Shown: one piece after another, positions 24,504-33,269 of the stretch
Position numbering within the stretch: the first letter of the stretch is position 1
Layout: every line of letters begins with the position of its first letter
Made by a program: the position numbers and the translations under genes
NCBI RefSeq assembly: GCF_000724085.1
Contig: NZ_CCDL010000001.1
Coordinates: 1,798,001 to 1,862,000, forward strand
Reading direction: 5' to 3'
Length of the DNA stretch: 64,000 bases
Source of the DNA: Oceanobacillus manasiensis
GTDB taxonomy: Bacteria > Bacillota > Bacilli > Bacillales > Amphibacillaceae
Notes under the pieces: generated by a model
The model's database searches: none
What the model was told of the DNA's origin: nothing
The model's input: only the letters and a program-made list of their open reading frames with translations

Positions 24504-25679
24504 TTATTTTGAAAGGGATTGGACGGCTTCTATGATCCGTTGTACACCTTCTTCAACAGTTGCTTTCGGACAACCAATATTCATCCGCATAAATTGTTCG
24601 CCTTCTTCACCGTAATCTATCCCCGTATTTAAACCTACTTTGGCCTTTTCGATCATAAATTTCTTTAACTCTTTTGTATCCATCTCTAGGCTGCTACAGT
24701 CAATCCATAGTAAATAAGTTCCTTGAGAGTCGATAACCTTTAGGTCGCTTGCATGTTCTGCAAACATTTCTTTTACATAGGTTTTATTATCAGAAAGTAC
24801 GTCTAATAATTCATCAAGCCATGGACCACCATGTGAATAGGCCGCTTCTAATGCAGTGTTACCCATCACATTTAACATATGTGCACCTTGTTTATTAAAA
24901 TGCTCTTCTAGTAGTTGACGTTTCTTTTTATCAGATGTTACAACATAGGAAGCCTGTAGCCCCGCTAGGTTAAAGGTTTTAGATGGAGCCATGCACGTGA
25001 TGGTCTGTTGTGCAATGTCATCAGATAAGGAAGCGATAGGAATATGTTTGTTGCCATCGAAGACAAGGTCGCAATGTATTTCATCTGAAATAATAAGTAC
25101 ATTATGTTTTACGCACAATTCCGCCATCCTAGTTAATTCTTCTCTTGACCATACACGTCCTACCGGATTATGTGGTGAGCAAAGGATAAATGCTTTGACT
25201 CCATCTTGTAGTTTCTCTTCAAAATCGGCAAAATCGATATGATAGGTATTATCCTCGTAAAGAAGTGAGTTTTTAACAACCTGTCTGTCATGGCTTTCTA
25301 CTACTTTATAAAAAGGTGTGTATACAGGTGTTTGTATTAACACTTTGTCGTTTACTTCCGTGAAGGCTTGTATAGCCATATGTAGACTTGTTACAACACC
25401 TGGACTGAAAGACAGCCATCCTTGGTCAATTTGCCAATCGTGGCGCTCTTTTAACCATGATTCTATTGTTCCTTTTACCGCTTGGTCTACGATTGTGTAG
25501 CCATATATCCCGTGCTTAGCCCGGTCAATGATAGCATTATTAACTTCTTCGGGTGCCATAAAATCCATGTCAGCTACCCACATTGGCAGCACATCTTCTG
25601 TTTGAAAAACAGGTTGAAGCATATCCCATTTCACTGATCTTGTGTTTTTTCTATCATGTAATATATCAAATTTTCCCAA
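24504..25679 (-). CDS. patB: PLP-dependent C-S lyase, MalY/PatB family
   Basis: This 391-residue fold-type I aminotransferase-like enzyme has CSPHNPVGRVWSREEL, IISDEIHCDLVF with the PLP-contacting Asp, and the Schiff-base Lys in MAPSKTFNLAGLQ. These blocks define PatB/MalY, which cleaves C-S bonds of cystathionine and cysteine conjugates to pyruvate, ammonia and a thiol. The start is TTG 25679 with GAGGAGGAG upstream, matching the MGKFD-type N-terminus. A minus-strand terminator hairpin about 90 bases upstream has no gene of its own and could act as a leader attenuator. Confidence 0.9.
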   Translation of the reverse strand: MGKFDILHDRKNTRSVKWDMLQPVFQTEDVLPMWVADMDFMAPEEVNNAIIDRAKHGIYGYTIVDQAVKGTIESWLKERHDWQIDQGWLSFSPGVVTSLHMAIQAFTEVNDKVLIQTPVYTPFYKVVESHDRQVVKNSLLYEDNTYHIDFADFEEKLQDGVKAFILCSPHNPVGRVWSREELTRMAELCVKHNVLIISDEIHCDLVFDGNKHIPIASLSDDIAQQTITCMAPSKTFNLAGLQASYVVTSDKKKRQLLEEHFNKQGAHMLNVMGNTALEAAYSHGGPWLDELLDVLSDNKTYVKEMFAEHASDLKVIDSQGTYLLWIDCSSLEMDTKELKKFMIEKAKVGLNTGIDYGEEGEQFMRMNIGCPKATVEEGVQRIIEAVQSLSK

Positions 25680-25766
25680 TATTGTTCTCCTCCTCGCTAA
25701 TTTACATTATACTAAGTATAGCAAACTTTTTAATAGGACTGCATGTACTCCGAATTGAAAAAACAC

Positions 25767-25799
25767 AAAAAAAAGCAAAGCGTTCAGAACGCCTTGCTT
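25767..25799 (-). terminator. Orphan terminator upstream of patB
   Basis: On the minus strand AAGCAAGGCGTT pairs with AACGCTTTGCTT (12 bp including one G-T) and is followed by eight T residues. No minus-strand gene lies between it and the divergent gene starting at 25920. It may end a small RNA or attenuate patB. Confidence 0.75.
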
Positions 25800-25919
25800 A
25801 CAGGGGGAATACGAGAAAGTCTTACACTAATAGTATTACCCAGCATTTTCATGTTTAAAACATTTATTTATATTTTTTAAATAAATTTCTTAGTAGTTTT
25901 ATCCAGGAGGGGAAAATGA

Positions 25920-27326
25920 ATGGGGCAAAATTGGGGAGAAGGCAACCAAAAGACCAGTACCAGTAAACATAGCAAACTAAAAAAACGACGCTATATTATT
26001 GGGTTTCTTATTGTCATTATAATAATTGTAGGTACACTCATTACGCTATATGTAAACAAGCAGAAAGAGGCGACAGAAAAGGAACTATCTATTAAAGAAT
26101 TCTTTTCGCAGGAAAAATTAGCTTTTCGTGACTCATTAGGGGTAGAAAATGTCGAGCATTTCCCGCAGGTAGACGCAGCGAGAAAAGTCGTAGAAGCAAC
26201 TGAAAAAAATGCTAATGCAGATGAATTAAAAAATGCAAAAGGAGAAATAAAAAAACTATTGATGACACCAAAGATGTTAGTTGAGGCTTACAATAATAAT
26301 GAAAGGTTCGACCTGGAAGTATATGAGGATTTGCAAGAGAGTAGAGTCGACTTTAGACAATCTTTTAATTCTTATATGTATGAAGAAATAGAGAATGCAT
26401 TACAAGAAACGGCTCTACAAGAACACGGTTTTAAAATTGTGGAGTACGGTGTCGACCAAGACCCAAAATGGCTCCTTGACAATATTGAATTTAGGGAAGA
26501 AATTGCGGGAGATGAAGCACTCCTTCGGTTTTTAACAGAAAATGAGATGATAGACACTAGAGCATATGAAGAATTGGTTGAGCTACCAATGGAAGAAATT
26601 GCTGCTTTTTTACTCGAGCTTGAAACGATCTATGATACATATAAGGAGGATAAGCTATCATCCTGGGCGAGACAACGTTTAAGTATCCATGCGAATGACC
26701 TGCTTAATATTTATTTAACGACTAGGCGTGACAATGAGACAACTAAGACTGAGTTGGAAGGCTTCTTAGCAGACCATCAAGATTCCATTTATTGGAGTAT
26801 CATTAATGAAGCGGTAAAGGAGTATAGATCCAATGATTGGTATATTCCCCATTACAGGCCAAGAAATGAATTGTTTATTATGTTTGATGATCAGTTTTCT
26901 GGTGTACAGGCAGATGATATTACGAGTGCGAATCGTTGGCCACTGGATAGACAGACATATCAACATTTGAATCTTCTTAACGAATCAAATGATACTGCTT
27001 TTCTTAACGAATTATCTCCTTTTCAAGTTGTATCTCTATACTTATACAGTATCGAACATGGCGAGATAGATGATGCCATAACTTTATATGATAGCTCCAT
27101 TATAGAGAATGGGACAGGTAGTCTAAGACAGGAGATGGTCCGTCAGTCAGAATCCCATTTTTGGAACGATTTAGCCAATGAAACAGAGGATGTGGTAGAA
27201 AAGGTAAACGAAAAAGAAGCGATCGTATTCTTCATAAAGGGTATGGGAACGAATGAGGTATTGATGAAATTCACACTGGCTAAAACAATGGAAGGGTGGA
27301 AGCTCCTCGATATAACGGCAAACTAA
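25920..27326 (+). CDS. Membrane-anchored protein of unknown function
   Basis: This 468-residue protein has a basic N-terminus (SKLKKRRY), one membrane helix at about residues 27-45 and a large, acidic, mostly helical extracytoplasmic region. No cysteines or recognisable catalytic motifs are seen. Two subregions stand out: a Glu/Lys-rich helical part (residues 50-310) and a C-terminal part (about 345-468) ending KFTLAKTMEGWKLLDI, reminiscent of a small NTF2/DUF4878-type strand pair, which is a weak impression. AGGAGGGG lies seven bases before ATG 25920. I do not recognise the family; it is monocistronic with a perfect terminator. Confidence 0.8.
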   Translation: MGQNWGEGNQKTSTSKHSKLKKRRYIIGFLIVIIIIVGTLITLYVNKQKEATEKELSIKEFFSQEKLAFRDSLGVENVEHFPQVDAARKVVEATEKNANADELKNAKGEIKKLLMTPKMLVEAYNNNERFDLEVYEDLQESRVDFRQSFNSYMYEEIENALQETALQEHGFKIVEYGVDQDPKWLLDNIEFREEIAGDEALLRFLTENEMIDTRAYEELVELPMEEIAAFLLELETIYDTYKEDKLSSWARQRLSIHANDLLNIYLTTRRDNETTKTELEGFLADHQDSIYWSIINEAVKEYRSNDWYIPHYRPRNELFIMFDDQFSGVQADDITSANRWPLDRQTYQHLNLLNESNDTAFLNELSPFQVVSLYLYSIEHGEIDDAITLYDSSIIENGTGSLRQEMVRQSESHFWNDLANETEDVVEKVNEKEAIVFFIKGMGTNEVLMKFTLAKTMEGWKLLDITAN

Positions 27327-27354
27327 AAACCCTACTACGAGGGTTTTTAGTTTG
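27319..27354. terminator. Bidirectional terminator with a perfect 15-bp stem
   Basis: CAAACTAAAAACCCT (27319-27333) is exactly complementary to AGGGTTTTTAGTTTG (27340-27354). It serves both the unknown gene and convergent pgi, and its 5' arm contains the stop codon of the former. Confidence 0.9.
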
Positions 27355-27360
27355 TAGCTA

Positions 27361-28710
27361 TTATTTTAAGCGGTTTTCCAGTTCTTCTTTTTCTTTTTCA
27401 AAGCCCGGTTTACCAAGTAAAGCAAACATGTTTTTCTTATATGCTTCTACTCCTGGTTGATCAAAAGGATTCACACCAAGTAAGTAGCCACTAATAGCAC
27501 ATGCTTTTTCGAAGAAATAAACAAGGTAACCAAATGTATAAGCATCAAGCTCTGGAACTTCTACAATTAGGTTTGGAACATCCCCATCTGTGTGGGCAAG
27601 AAGTGTTCCTTGGAACGCCTTATCGTTAATTTCATGAAGTGATTTACCAGCAAGGTAGTTCAGGCCATCTGAGTCATTTGCTTCCTCTTCTACGATGACT
27701 TCCTTCTGTGATTTATTTACATGTAGGACGGTTTCAAATAAGTCTCTTCTTCCATCCTGTACATACTGTCCAAGGGAATGTAGGTCAGTTGAGAAGTTAG
27801 CAGACGAAGGATAAATGCCTTTTTGGTCTTTTCCTTCGCTTTCACCAAATAATTGCTTCCACCATTCAGCAAAATATTGTAGCTGTGGCTCATAGTTGAT
27901 CAGCATTTCAATTGTTTTGCCTTTATTGTATAGCACATTACGAACAACGGCGTATTGGTATGCAGGATTTTCTTCAAGAGAAGAAGTAGACAAATCTTTT
28001 TCAGCTGCCTGAGCACCTTCCATCATACTATCGATGGAAACACCGCTCACTGCAATTGGCAATAAACCTACAGCTGTAAGTACAGAATAACGTCCACCTA
28101 CATCGTCAGGAATGACAAATGTTTCGTAACCCGCCTCATCAGCAGATGTTTTTAAAGCACCTTTTTCACGGTCTGTTGTAGCGTAGATGCGTTTCTTGGC
28201 TTCCTCCACACCATATTTTTCTTCAAGGAACTTTTTGAAAATACGGAAGGCAATGGCCGGCTCTGTCGTTGTACCACTTTTGGAAATAACATTGATGGAA
28301 ACATCTTTATCTTTCAGCACATCAAAAAGTTCATTAACATAAGCAGAGCTCATATGATGTCCAACAAAGATAACCTGTGGCGCTTTTCTATCTTCTTTAG
28401 AAATTAAATTTTGGAAGGAATGTGTCAGCATTTCAATTGCTGCACGAGCTCCGAGGTATGAACCTCCAATACCGATTACAAGTAAAACATCAGAGTCTTT
28501 TCTAATCTTCTCTGCACTTTCTTTAATACGGCTATACTCTTCTTTATCATAATTACTTGGTAGATCAATCCATCCAAGATAATCATTACCAGCACCAGTC
28601 TTATTATGTAACGCTTGGTGTGCGGTTTCTACAAAGCCCGCCATGTTTTTTATTTCCTCTTTGTTGAAAAAGGATAATGCTTTATCATACTTAAACGAAA
28701 CATGTGTCAC
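27361..28710 (-). CDS. pgi: Glucose-6-phosphate isomerase
   Basis: This 449-residue enzyme interconverts glucose-6-phosphate and fructose-6-phosphate. Motifs are [33 protein letters not shown], the catalytic Glu in [16 protein letters not shown], and the C-terminal catalytic Lys in [14 protein letters not shown]. The GTG at 28710 is chosen because its product starts [12 protein letters not shown], the same as B. subtilis Pgi (450 residues), with AAGGAGG nine to ten bases upstream; ATG 28716 is two codons longer and closer to the binding site than is usual. Confidence 0.95.
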   Translation of the reverse strand: MTHVSFKYDKALSFFNKEEIKNMAGFVETAHQALHNKTGAGNDYLGWIDLPSNYDKEEYSRIKESAEKIRKDSDVLLVIGIGGSYLGARAAIEMLTHSFQNLISKEDRKAPQVIFVGHHMSSAYVNELFDVLKDKDVSINVISKSGTTTEPAIAFRIFKKFLEEKYGVEEAKKRIYATTDREKGALKTSADEAGYETFVIPDDVGGRYSVLTAVGLLPIAVSGVSIDSMMEGAQAAEKDLSTSSLEENPAYQYAVVRNVLYNKGKTIEMLINYEPQLQYFAEWWKQLFGESEGKDQKGIYPSSANFSTDLHSLGQYVQDGRRDLFETVLHVNKSQKEVIVEEEANDSDGLNYLAGKSLHEINDKAFQGTLLAHTDGDVPNLIVEVPELDAYTFGYLVYFFEKACAISGYLLGVNPFDQPGVEAYKKNMFALLGKPGFEKEKEELENRLK

Positions 28711-28865
28711 GTTCATTTCCCTCCTTGATTCCAATTCATTTTACTTTAAATGTTCAACATTTACTTTACCTAAGGGTTATGGGGAAATCAAGAAAAGAAC
28801 CCTGCATATTTCTCTGAAAACCTGTAAAAACTACTCATGATCACTAGAAAAAGGAGGATACAAAA

Positions 28866-29108
28866 ATGAATGGTTTACAACGAGCAGCATTAGCGCTGAC
28901 AATTATTGGAGCTGTTAACTGGGGACTAATCGCCTTATTCCAATTTGATTTAGTGGCAGCTATTTTCGGTGGTGGAGAACAAAGTGCGGCATTCGCCAGA
29001 ATAATTTACGGCTTAGTAGGGATTAGTGGGCTTGTACTTATCCCACTATTATTTAAGACAGATGAAGCATTTTCTAAACAAAGGGAACCACACAGAGCTG
29101 ATAGTTAA
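28866..29108 (+). CDS. yuzA: DUF378 membrane protein YuzA
   Basis: This 80-residue protein has two membrane helices (about residues 6-30 and 42-62) with the family block AVNWGLIALFQFDLVAAIFG. It ends in a charged cytoplasmic tail. Function is unknown. AAAGGAGG precedes ATG 28866. In B. subtilis yuzA is in the yug region near pgi, as here. Confidence 0.87.
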   Translation: MNGLQRAALALTIIGAVNWGLIALFQFDLVAAIFGGGEQSAAFARIIYGLVGISGLVLIPLLFKTDEAFSKQREPHRADS

Positions 29109-29141
29109 TCCGGACATATGTATGTTGCTATTCAAATAAAA

Positions 29142-29170
29142 CAGGGAAACTCTCATGGAGTTTCCCCTTT
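29142..29170. terminator. Terminator between yuzA and yugI
   Basis: GGGAAACTC and GGAGTTTCCC form a stem with a four-base loop, flanked by T-rich sequence on the plus side and A-rich sequence on the other. Confidence 0.75.
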
Positions 29171-29174
29171 CTAC

Positions 29175-29561
29175 TTATTTTTTAAATGAGTCACGTTCTC
29201 CAGATTGTTCAATCCATTCTTCCAGCTTGTCTTTTAGTGTGTTAAAACCAGCTGTGTCATTGGTGTGTTGAACTGCTGCAGGTTGTTGCTTACGTGGCTT
29301 TGGTGCTTTTTTTGGTGCTTCTTCTGTAGCACGAATAGATAAAGAAACTTTGTTTTTTTCCTCATCAATTGTAAGAACTTTTACCTTTACTTCATCGCCT
29401 GTAGTTAGGTGATCGTTAATATCCTTTACAAAACCATGTGTTACTTCGGATATATGAACTAACCCCTGTGTTTCATCATCTAAGGCAACAAAAGCACCGT
29501 ATGGTTGAATGCCTGTTACTTTACCATCTAATATTTGACCAACCTCAAATTTGTTTGTCAT
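29175..29561 (-). CDS. yugI: S1 RNA-binding domain protein YugI (general stress protein 13)
   Basis: This 128-residue protein has a single S1/OB domain (GQILDGKVTGIQPYGAFVALDD through VHISEVTHGFVKDI and VKVKVLTIDEEKNKVSLSIRA) followed by a basic linker (APKKAPKPRKQQP) and a short helical tail. YugI/GSP13 is a ribosome-associated general stress protein in B. subtilis. ATG 29561 has AGGAG nine bases upstream; the in-frame TTG at 29570 abuts that site. It is monocistronic. Confidence 0.9.
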   Translation of the reverse strand: MTNKFEVGQILDGKVTGIQPYGAFVALDDETQGLVHISEVTHGFVKDINDHLTTGDEVKVKVLTIDEEKNKVSLSIRATEEAPKKAPKPRKQQPAAVQHTNDTAGFNTLKDKLEEWIEQSGERDSFKK

Positions 29562-29674
29562 GCTGAACAACTCCTATATACATTATTCGATTCATTTCAC
29601 ACAATATATTATTTTAGCATAATAAATAAGTTTAGGCAAAGTATAAGGAAAACATCGTAGAAAGGATGATTAGA

Positions 29675-30088
29675 TTGGTACCATTAGATTCAAAAGTAGA
29701 GGAAAGAATTTATCCATTATACGTATTAGAAGAACTTTTAAAGCCTGAAGGTTATGTAATCGGTGCAAATTGGGACTATGATAATGGATTCTTTGACTTG
29801 AAGGTTGATGATAAAGGGGCATATTACTTTTTACGTGTGCCATTTTATGCCGTTGCAGGTTCTCTAGATTACCCTGGGGTTACGGTTCGTTTGGAGAAGC
29901 CTTTCCTACTCGCGCATGAATATGAAGCTGGAAATGATCAGGACAGCCGAAATGGCCCTATCCAAGGAATGGTAAATCAATTTCAAACACCTACAAATCC
30001 AGACGCTGAAGTCCCACCAGAATATATAGAAATAGGAAAAAGCCTCGTTCAAAAGCTTGAGGCATTAATTCTTCCAAGCGATCAGTAA
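29675..30088 (+). CDS. yugN: YugN-like family protein
   Basis: This protein of about 137 residues contains LKPEGYVIGANWDYDNGFFDLKVDD and PFLLAHEYEAGND, the conserved blocks of YugN. It has no membrane segment; function is unknown. TTG 29675 has AAAGGATGAT just upstream, giving better spacing than ATG 29666, which overlaps that site. Its last 24 bases overlap the 3' end of convergent yugO. Confidence 0.83.
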   Translation: MVPLDSKVEERIYPLYVLEELLKPEGYVIGANWDYDNGFFDLKVDDKGAYYFLRVPFYAVAGSLDYPGVTVRLEKPFLLAHEYEAGNDQDSRNGPIQGMVNQFQTPTNPDAEVPPEYIEIGKSLVQKLEALILPSDQ

Positions 30089-31072
30089 AATTAAAATATC
30101 GCCTTTTTGAATTGCAAAAGTGGGGGAGCAATTGAAATAATATTCTCGGTTACGTATAACTCCAAGTAGAATATGCTGCTGTTTGACATGATAGGTAACA
30201 AGTTCTGCAAATGTCTTATCGTGCTGATCCTCGGTTACGGTTATATGGCGAAACTGCTGTGTACGCATCAGCTGTAGTATATCCTCAAAGGGAGTAGAGG
30301 ATGCTGTATAAGATAATTCATGATAAAAAAGTCCAGACATAAAGTCATTGGAACGGATAATCGTTGTGGCACCAGCTCTTAGGGCGTTTTCTATTTGAAC
30401 CCTAGTAAGGACCTCCGCGATGATGAGTACATGTTTGTTGTTCCCGCGTACGGCAACGGTTGCTAATATAGTGTCATTATCAGCCTGTCTTTCACTTTTT
30501 GCAGAAACGTCTGCTGAAATGAGTACACGTTGAGCCAGTGAAACATTTGCTTGTTTTAGTATTTGATCCTCAGTGGGATCGCCTTTAATAAAATGAACGG
30601 GATAGGTACGGTAATCCACTGAACGCAGTGTCCGGTCAATCAAGACAATCTGGGTGTTAGGACTATTTCGGATGGACAAGTCAATCAGTCTACGAGTCCG
30701 TTCATTCCAGCCAATAAAAATGGAATGGTTACTCCCTTTAAAATCAAGCTTTCCTTCTACCAAATCCTTTTCGTGCTGTACCGTTGCAGCCGACAATGTA
30801 GTGATATAGTATGCTATAAGCCCTCCACCTGAAAGAATTAGAGTGATGGCAACCATTTTCCCAGGGATCGTTAGTGGGACAAAATCACCATAACCAACGG
30901 TTGCCCCTGTGACAATTGCCCACCAAATACCATCAAATATTGTAGGAAATTGTTTCGGTTCCACCAAGTGAATAATCGTGCCGAAAAATAACATGAGGGC
31001 AGCGATACTCAATAACAACCTAAATATAACAGGTAATTGATGATAGACTTGTTTTATAAATCGAACACTCAT
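30065..31072 (-). CDS. yugO: Potassium channel protein YugO
   Basis: This 335-residue protein has two membrane helices flanking a pore loop with the K+ selectivity filter TVGYGD, then a cytoplasmic RCK/TrkA-N domain whose nucleotide-binding strand reads SIFIGWNERTRRLIDL, and a C-terminal RCK_C-like part. B. subtilis YugO releases potassium and carries electrical signals in biofilms. The altered dinucleotide motif (GWNERT instead of GxGxxG) is typical of this group. ATG 31072 has TAGGTGAG upstream and is preferred over a start 13 codons earlier. The 3' end overlaps yugN. Confidence 0.9.
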   Translation of the reverse strand: MSVRFIKQVYHQLPVIFRLLLSIAALMLFFGTIIHLVEPKQFPTIFDGIWWAIVTGATVGYGDFVPLTIPGKMVAITLILSGGGLIAYYITTLSAATVQHEKDLVEGKLDFKGSNHSIFIGWNERTRRLIDLSIRNSPNTQIVLIDRTLRSVDYRTYPVHFIKGDPTEDQILKQANVSLAQRVLISADVSAKSERQADNDTILATVAVRGNNKHVLIIAEVLTRVQIENALRAGATTIIRSNDFMSGLFYHELSYTASSTPFEDILQLMRTQQFRHITVTEDQHDKTFAELVTYHVKQQHILLGVIRNREYYFNCSPTFAIQKGDILILLIAWKN

Positions 31073-31130
31073 AAGCTCACCTATAGTCCTTTTTACTATT
31101 AGTATGGACACGGGCTTTTATGGTATATAC

Positions 31131-31161
31131 AAAAAGCTGACAATAAATTGCCAGCTTTTTT
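31131..31161 (-). terminator. Terminator of the thioredoxin-like gene
   Basis: On the minus strand AAGCTGGCAA pairs with TTGTCAGCTT and a T run follows. Confidence 0.8.
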
Positions 31162-31162
31162 C

Positions 31163-31714
31163 TTATTTTGTAAGAGCTTGTTTTAAACTGTTATATACTT
31201 CATCCCAAAAATCATGATTGTCACGGAACGATTTCGTCATAAACAAAATCATTTCATTAAATTTTTCCTTGTAGTCAGCCGCATCCTTTTCCGGTAGTTT
31301 GTCTTGCGATTCGCTTACAAACTCTTGGATTCTTTCGGCTCTTGGCCCCCATTTCGCTACTTCATTTCCATCCTGATCTATAAAGATGACAATAGGAATG
31401 GATCTCGACTTTCCGTTTGTTAAATAGTTATCCATCAACTCTAGATTTTGATCGCGAAGTAACATACGCACATCAATCTGACCAGCTTCAGCTAGATGAA
31501 GTAATATAGGAATGTTAAGCATAGCATCACCACACCAATCTTCTGTTAAGACAATAGCACGTAACTGCTTATTTTGCAGTTCGGTAAAAAAATCAGTGTC
31601 CGCTGGAAGGGAGTAGGTATCGTAAATATAGAGTAAGTTATCTTTATGTTTCTCCATAGATTCTATATACACATCTGGGGACATTCCTTTGTCAAACCAA
31701 GTATTCAGGTTCAT
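31163..31714 (-). CDS. Thioredoxin-fold protein with a single active-site Cys
   Basis: This 183-residue protein contains AIVLTEDWCGDAMLNIPILLH, the position of the thioredoxin CxxC motif but with Ala at the second Cys (CGDA), and the cis-Pro in SRSIPIVIFID. It matches the thioredoxin_9-type family of Bacillaceae. A one-Cys site cannot do a normal dithiol exchange; monothiol or binding roles are possible. AAAGGAG precedes ATG 31714. It is monocistronic. Confidence 0.82.
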   Translation of the reverse strand: MNLNTWFDKGMSPDVYIESMEKHKDNLLYIYDTYSLPADTDFFTELQNKQLRAIVLTEDWCGDAMLNIPILLHLAEAGQIDVRMLLRDQNLELMDNYLTNGKSRSIPIVIFIDQDGNEVAKWGPRAERIQEFVSESQDKLPEKDAADYKEKFNEMILFMTKSFRDNHDFWDEVYNSLKQALTK

Positions 31715-31842
31715 CTTTTTCCGCTCCTTTTTTTAATAGTTATTTTGAGTGTATCCATAATAGAAAGATTCGTAAACTAAAGTGCTCTTTGTTAAATTAT
31801 TTGCTATCATGTAAGAAGAAATGCTTAGAGGAGGAATTTAGA

Positions 31843-32901
31843 ATGGAAAACGTGAACCGTGATTTTTTATTGGATTTGTTACATACCGCTTCCCCGTCTA
31901 GTAATGAGATGGAGATCCAAAAAAAGTGGATCAGCTATGTCCAAGATTTTGCAGATGAAATAAGGACAGATAATGCAGGGAATGCAATCGGTGTAATAAA
32001 CCCGGAAGCTTCGTTTAAAGTACTACTTGCAGGTCATTGTGATGAAATTGGATTAGTTATCAATCGCATTGATGAAGAGGGTTTTCTTCATTTCGATAAG
32101 ATGGGGGGTATTAATCCGAAAGCTGCAGTAGGCATGAAAACCACAGTGCTAGGTTATAACAAAACGGTTACAGGTGTTATCGGCGTCAATGCACAGCATC
32201 ATGGTGGACTGAAAAACGACTTTGGGCTGGAAGACCTATTTATTGATTGTGGATATCAATCCAAAGAAGAAGCGGAGAAAGATATCCAGATCGGGGACTT
32301 ATCTGTATACAAAACGGAACCAGAAATTTTAAAGGATCGCTATGTTGCGGGACGAGGCCTGGATAATCGGACTGGTGCTTTTATTGTGGCAGAGGTTTTA
32401 CGACGCTTAAAGGAAAAAGGTTGTTCTGTAGGCGTGTATGCAGCGAGCACCGTAAATGAAGAAACCAACATGGGTGGTGCTTATTTTGCAGCAGCGGGTG
32501 TTCAACCAACAATGGCAATAGCTTGTGATGTAACGTTTGCAACAGATTATCCTGGTGTAAATAAAAACAAACATGGTGATGTAAGACTTGAGAAAGGTCC
32601 TGTACTTGCAAAAGGTGCTCCCATTAACATTAAAATAAATAAACTATTGGAAAAGGCTGCAAAACGGTTAGAAATGGATGTTCAATATGAACTTACACCA
32701 AGAATGACGGGAACAGATGCTGACAAAATGAGGCTGACTGGAGTAGGAGTACCAGTATCTCTCGTCTCTTTGCCACTTCGTTACATGCATTCACCAGTTG
32801 AGACAGCAAGTTTTAAAGATATTGAGGAAGAAATTGAACTTTTAGTTACAATGCTTTCTTCCCTAACTGGAAAAGAAAGTTTAAACCCATTAGAAGACTA
32901 A
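31843..32901 (+). CDS. M42 family glutamyl/deblocking aminopeptidase
   Basis: This 352-residue metallopeptidase has the M42 ligands in LLAGHCDEIGLV (His and Asp), GRGLDNRTGAF (bridging Asp), VNEETNMGGAYF (catalytic Glu pair), AIACDVTFATD (Asp) and a C-terminal RYMHSPVE (His). The family forms tetrahedral dodecamers that trim peptides in the cytoplasm and binds two Co2+ or Zn2+ ions. ATG 31843 follows GAGGAGG; the frame opens 18 codons earlier without a binding site. Length is typical. A modular repeat lies downstream. Confidence 0.92.
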   Translation: MENVNRDFLLDLLHTASPSSNEMEIQKKWISYVQDFADEIRTDNAGNAIGVINPEASFKVLLAGHCDEIGLVINRIDEEGFLHFDKMGGINPKAAVGMKTTVLGYNKTVTGVIGVNAQHHGGLKNDFGLEDLFIDCGYQSKEEAEKDIQIGDLSVYKTEPEILKDRYVAGRGLDNRTGAFIVAEVLRRLKEKGCSVGVYAASTVNEETNMGGAYFAAAGVQPTMAIACDVTFATDYPGVNKNKHGDVRLEKGPVLAKGAPINIKINKLLEKAAKRLEMDVQYELTPRMTGTDADKMRLTGVGVPVSLVSLPLRYMHSPVETASFKDIEEEIELLVTMLSSLTGKESLNPLED

Positions 32902-32983
32902 AGATAGATCACATGGAGAGTAAAAAGCTACAGATATAGTGACAAGTGGTGGCATCCCTGACATCAAGTCCAGTAGGCTTAAA

Positions 32984-33138
32984 TTTATCCCGGAGCAACC
33001 GTCCGTAAGACTCCCACTTCAAAATATGAAGTGAAATAGTTAGTTTTTAGTGGGATTAAACGGACTAACATGCCGATTCGTTCAACTAACAATCAATGGG
33101 GGATATTGAAAACCCCCACTGATTAAAGTTTCACTTTA
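32984..33138 (+). repeat. Modular intergenic repeat, copy D
   Basis: TTTATCCCGGAGCAACC start, CCGTCCGT hairpin with ACGGAC partner, then AATCAATGGGGG with CCCCCACTGATT, and AAGTTTCACTTTAT end. One base of the second stem differs from copies A-C. It sits in the 749-base gap (32902-33650) before the protease gene. Confidence 0.9.
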
Positions 33139-33225
33139 TCTAGTCTGACAGCATATAGATCAAAAGTTTTAGTTGTTTCTTTCTATGTGTAAAAAGATTG
33201 AAGAAATATTACGTATTCACAGGTA

Positions 33226-33269
33226 AAAGTCCTTTTGTTTCTTAAAAAAGAAATAAAAGGGCTTTTTTT
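33226..33269 (+). terminator. Terminator-like hairpin in the gap before bpr
   Basis: AAAGTCCTTTTGTTTCTT pairs with AAGAAATAAAAGGGCTTT (two mismatches) and seven T residues follow. It may end the M42 transcript after the repeat, or attenuate the protease gene. Confidence 0.75.
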
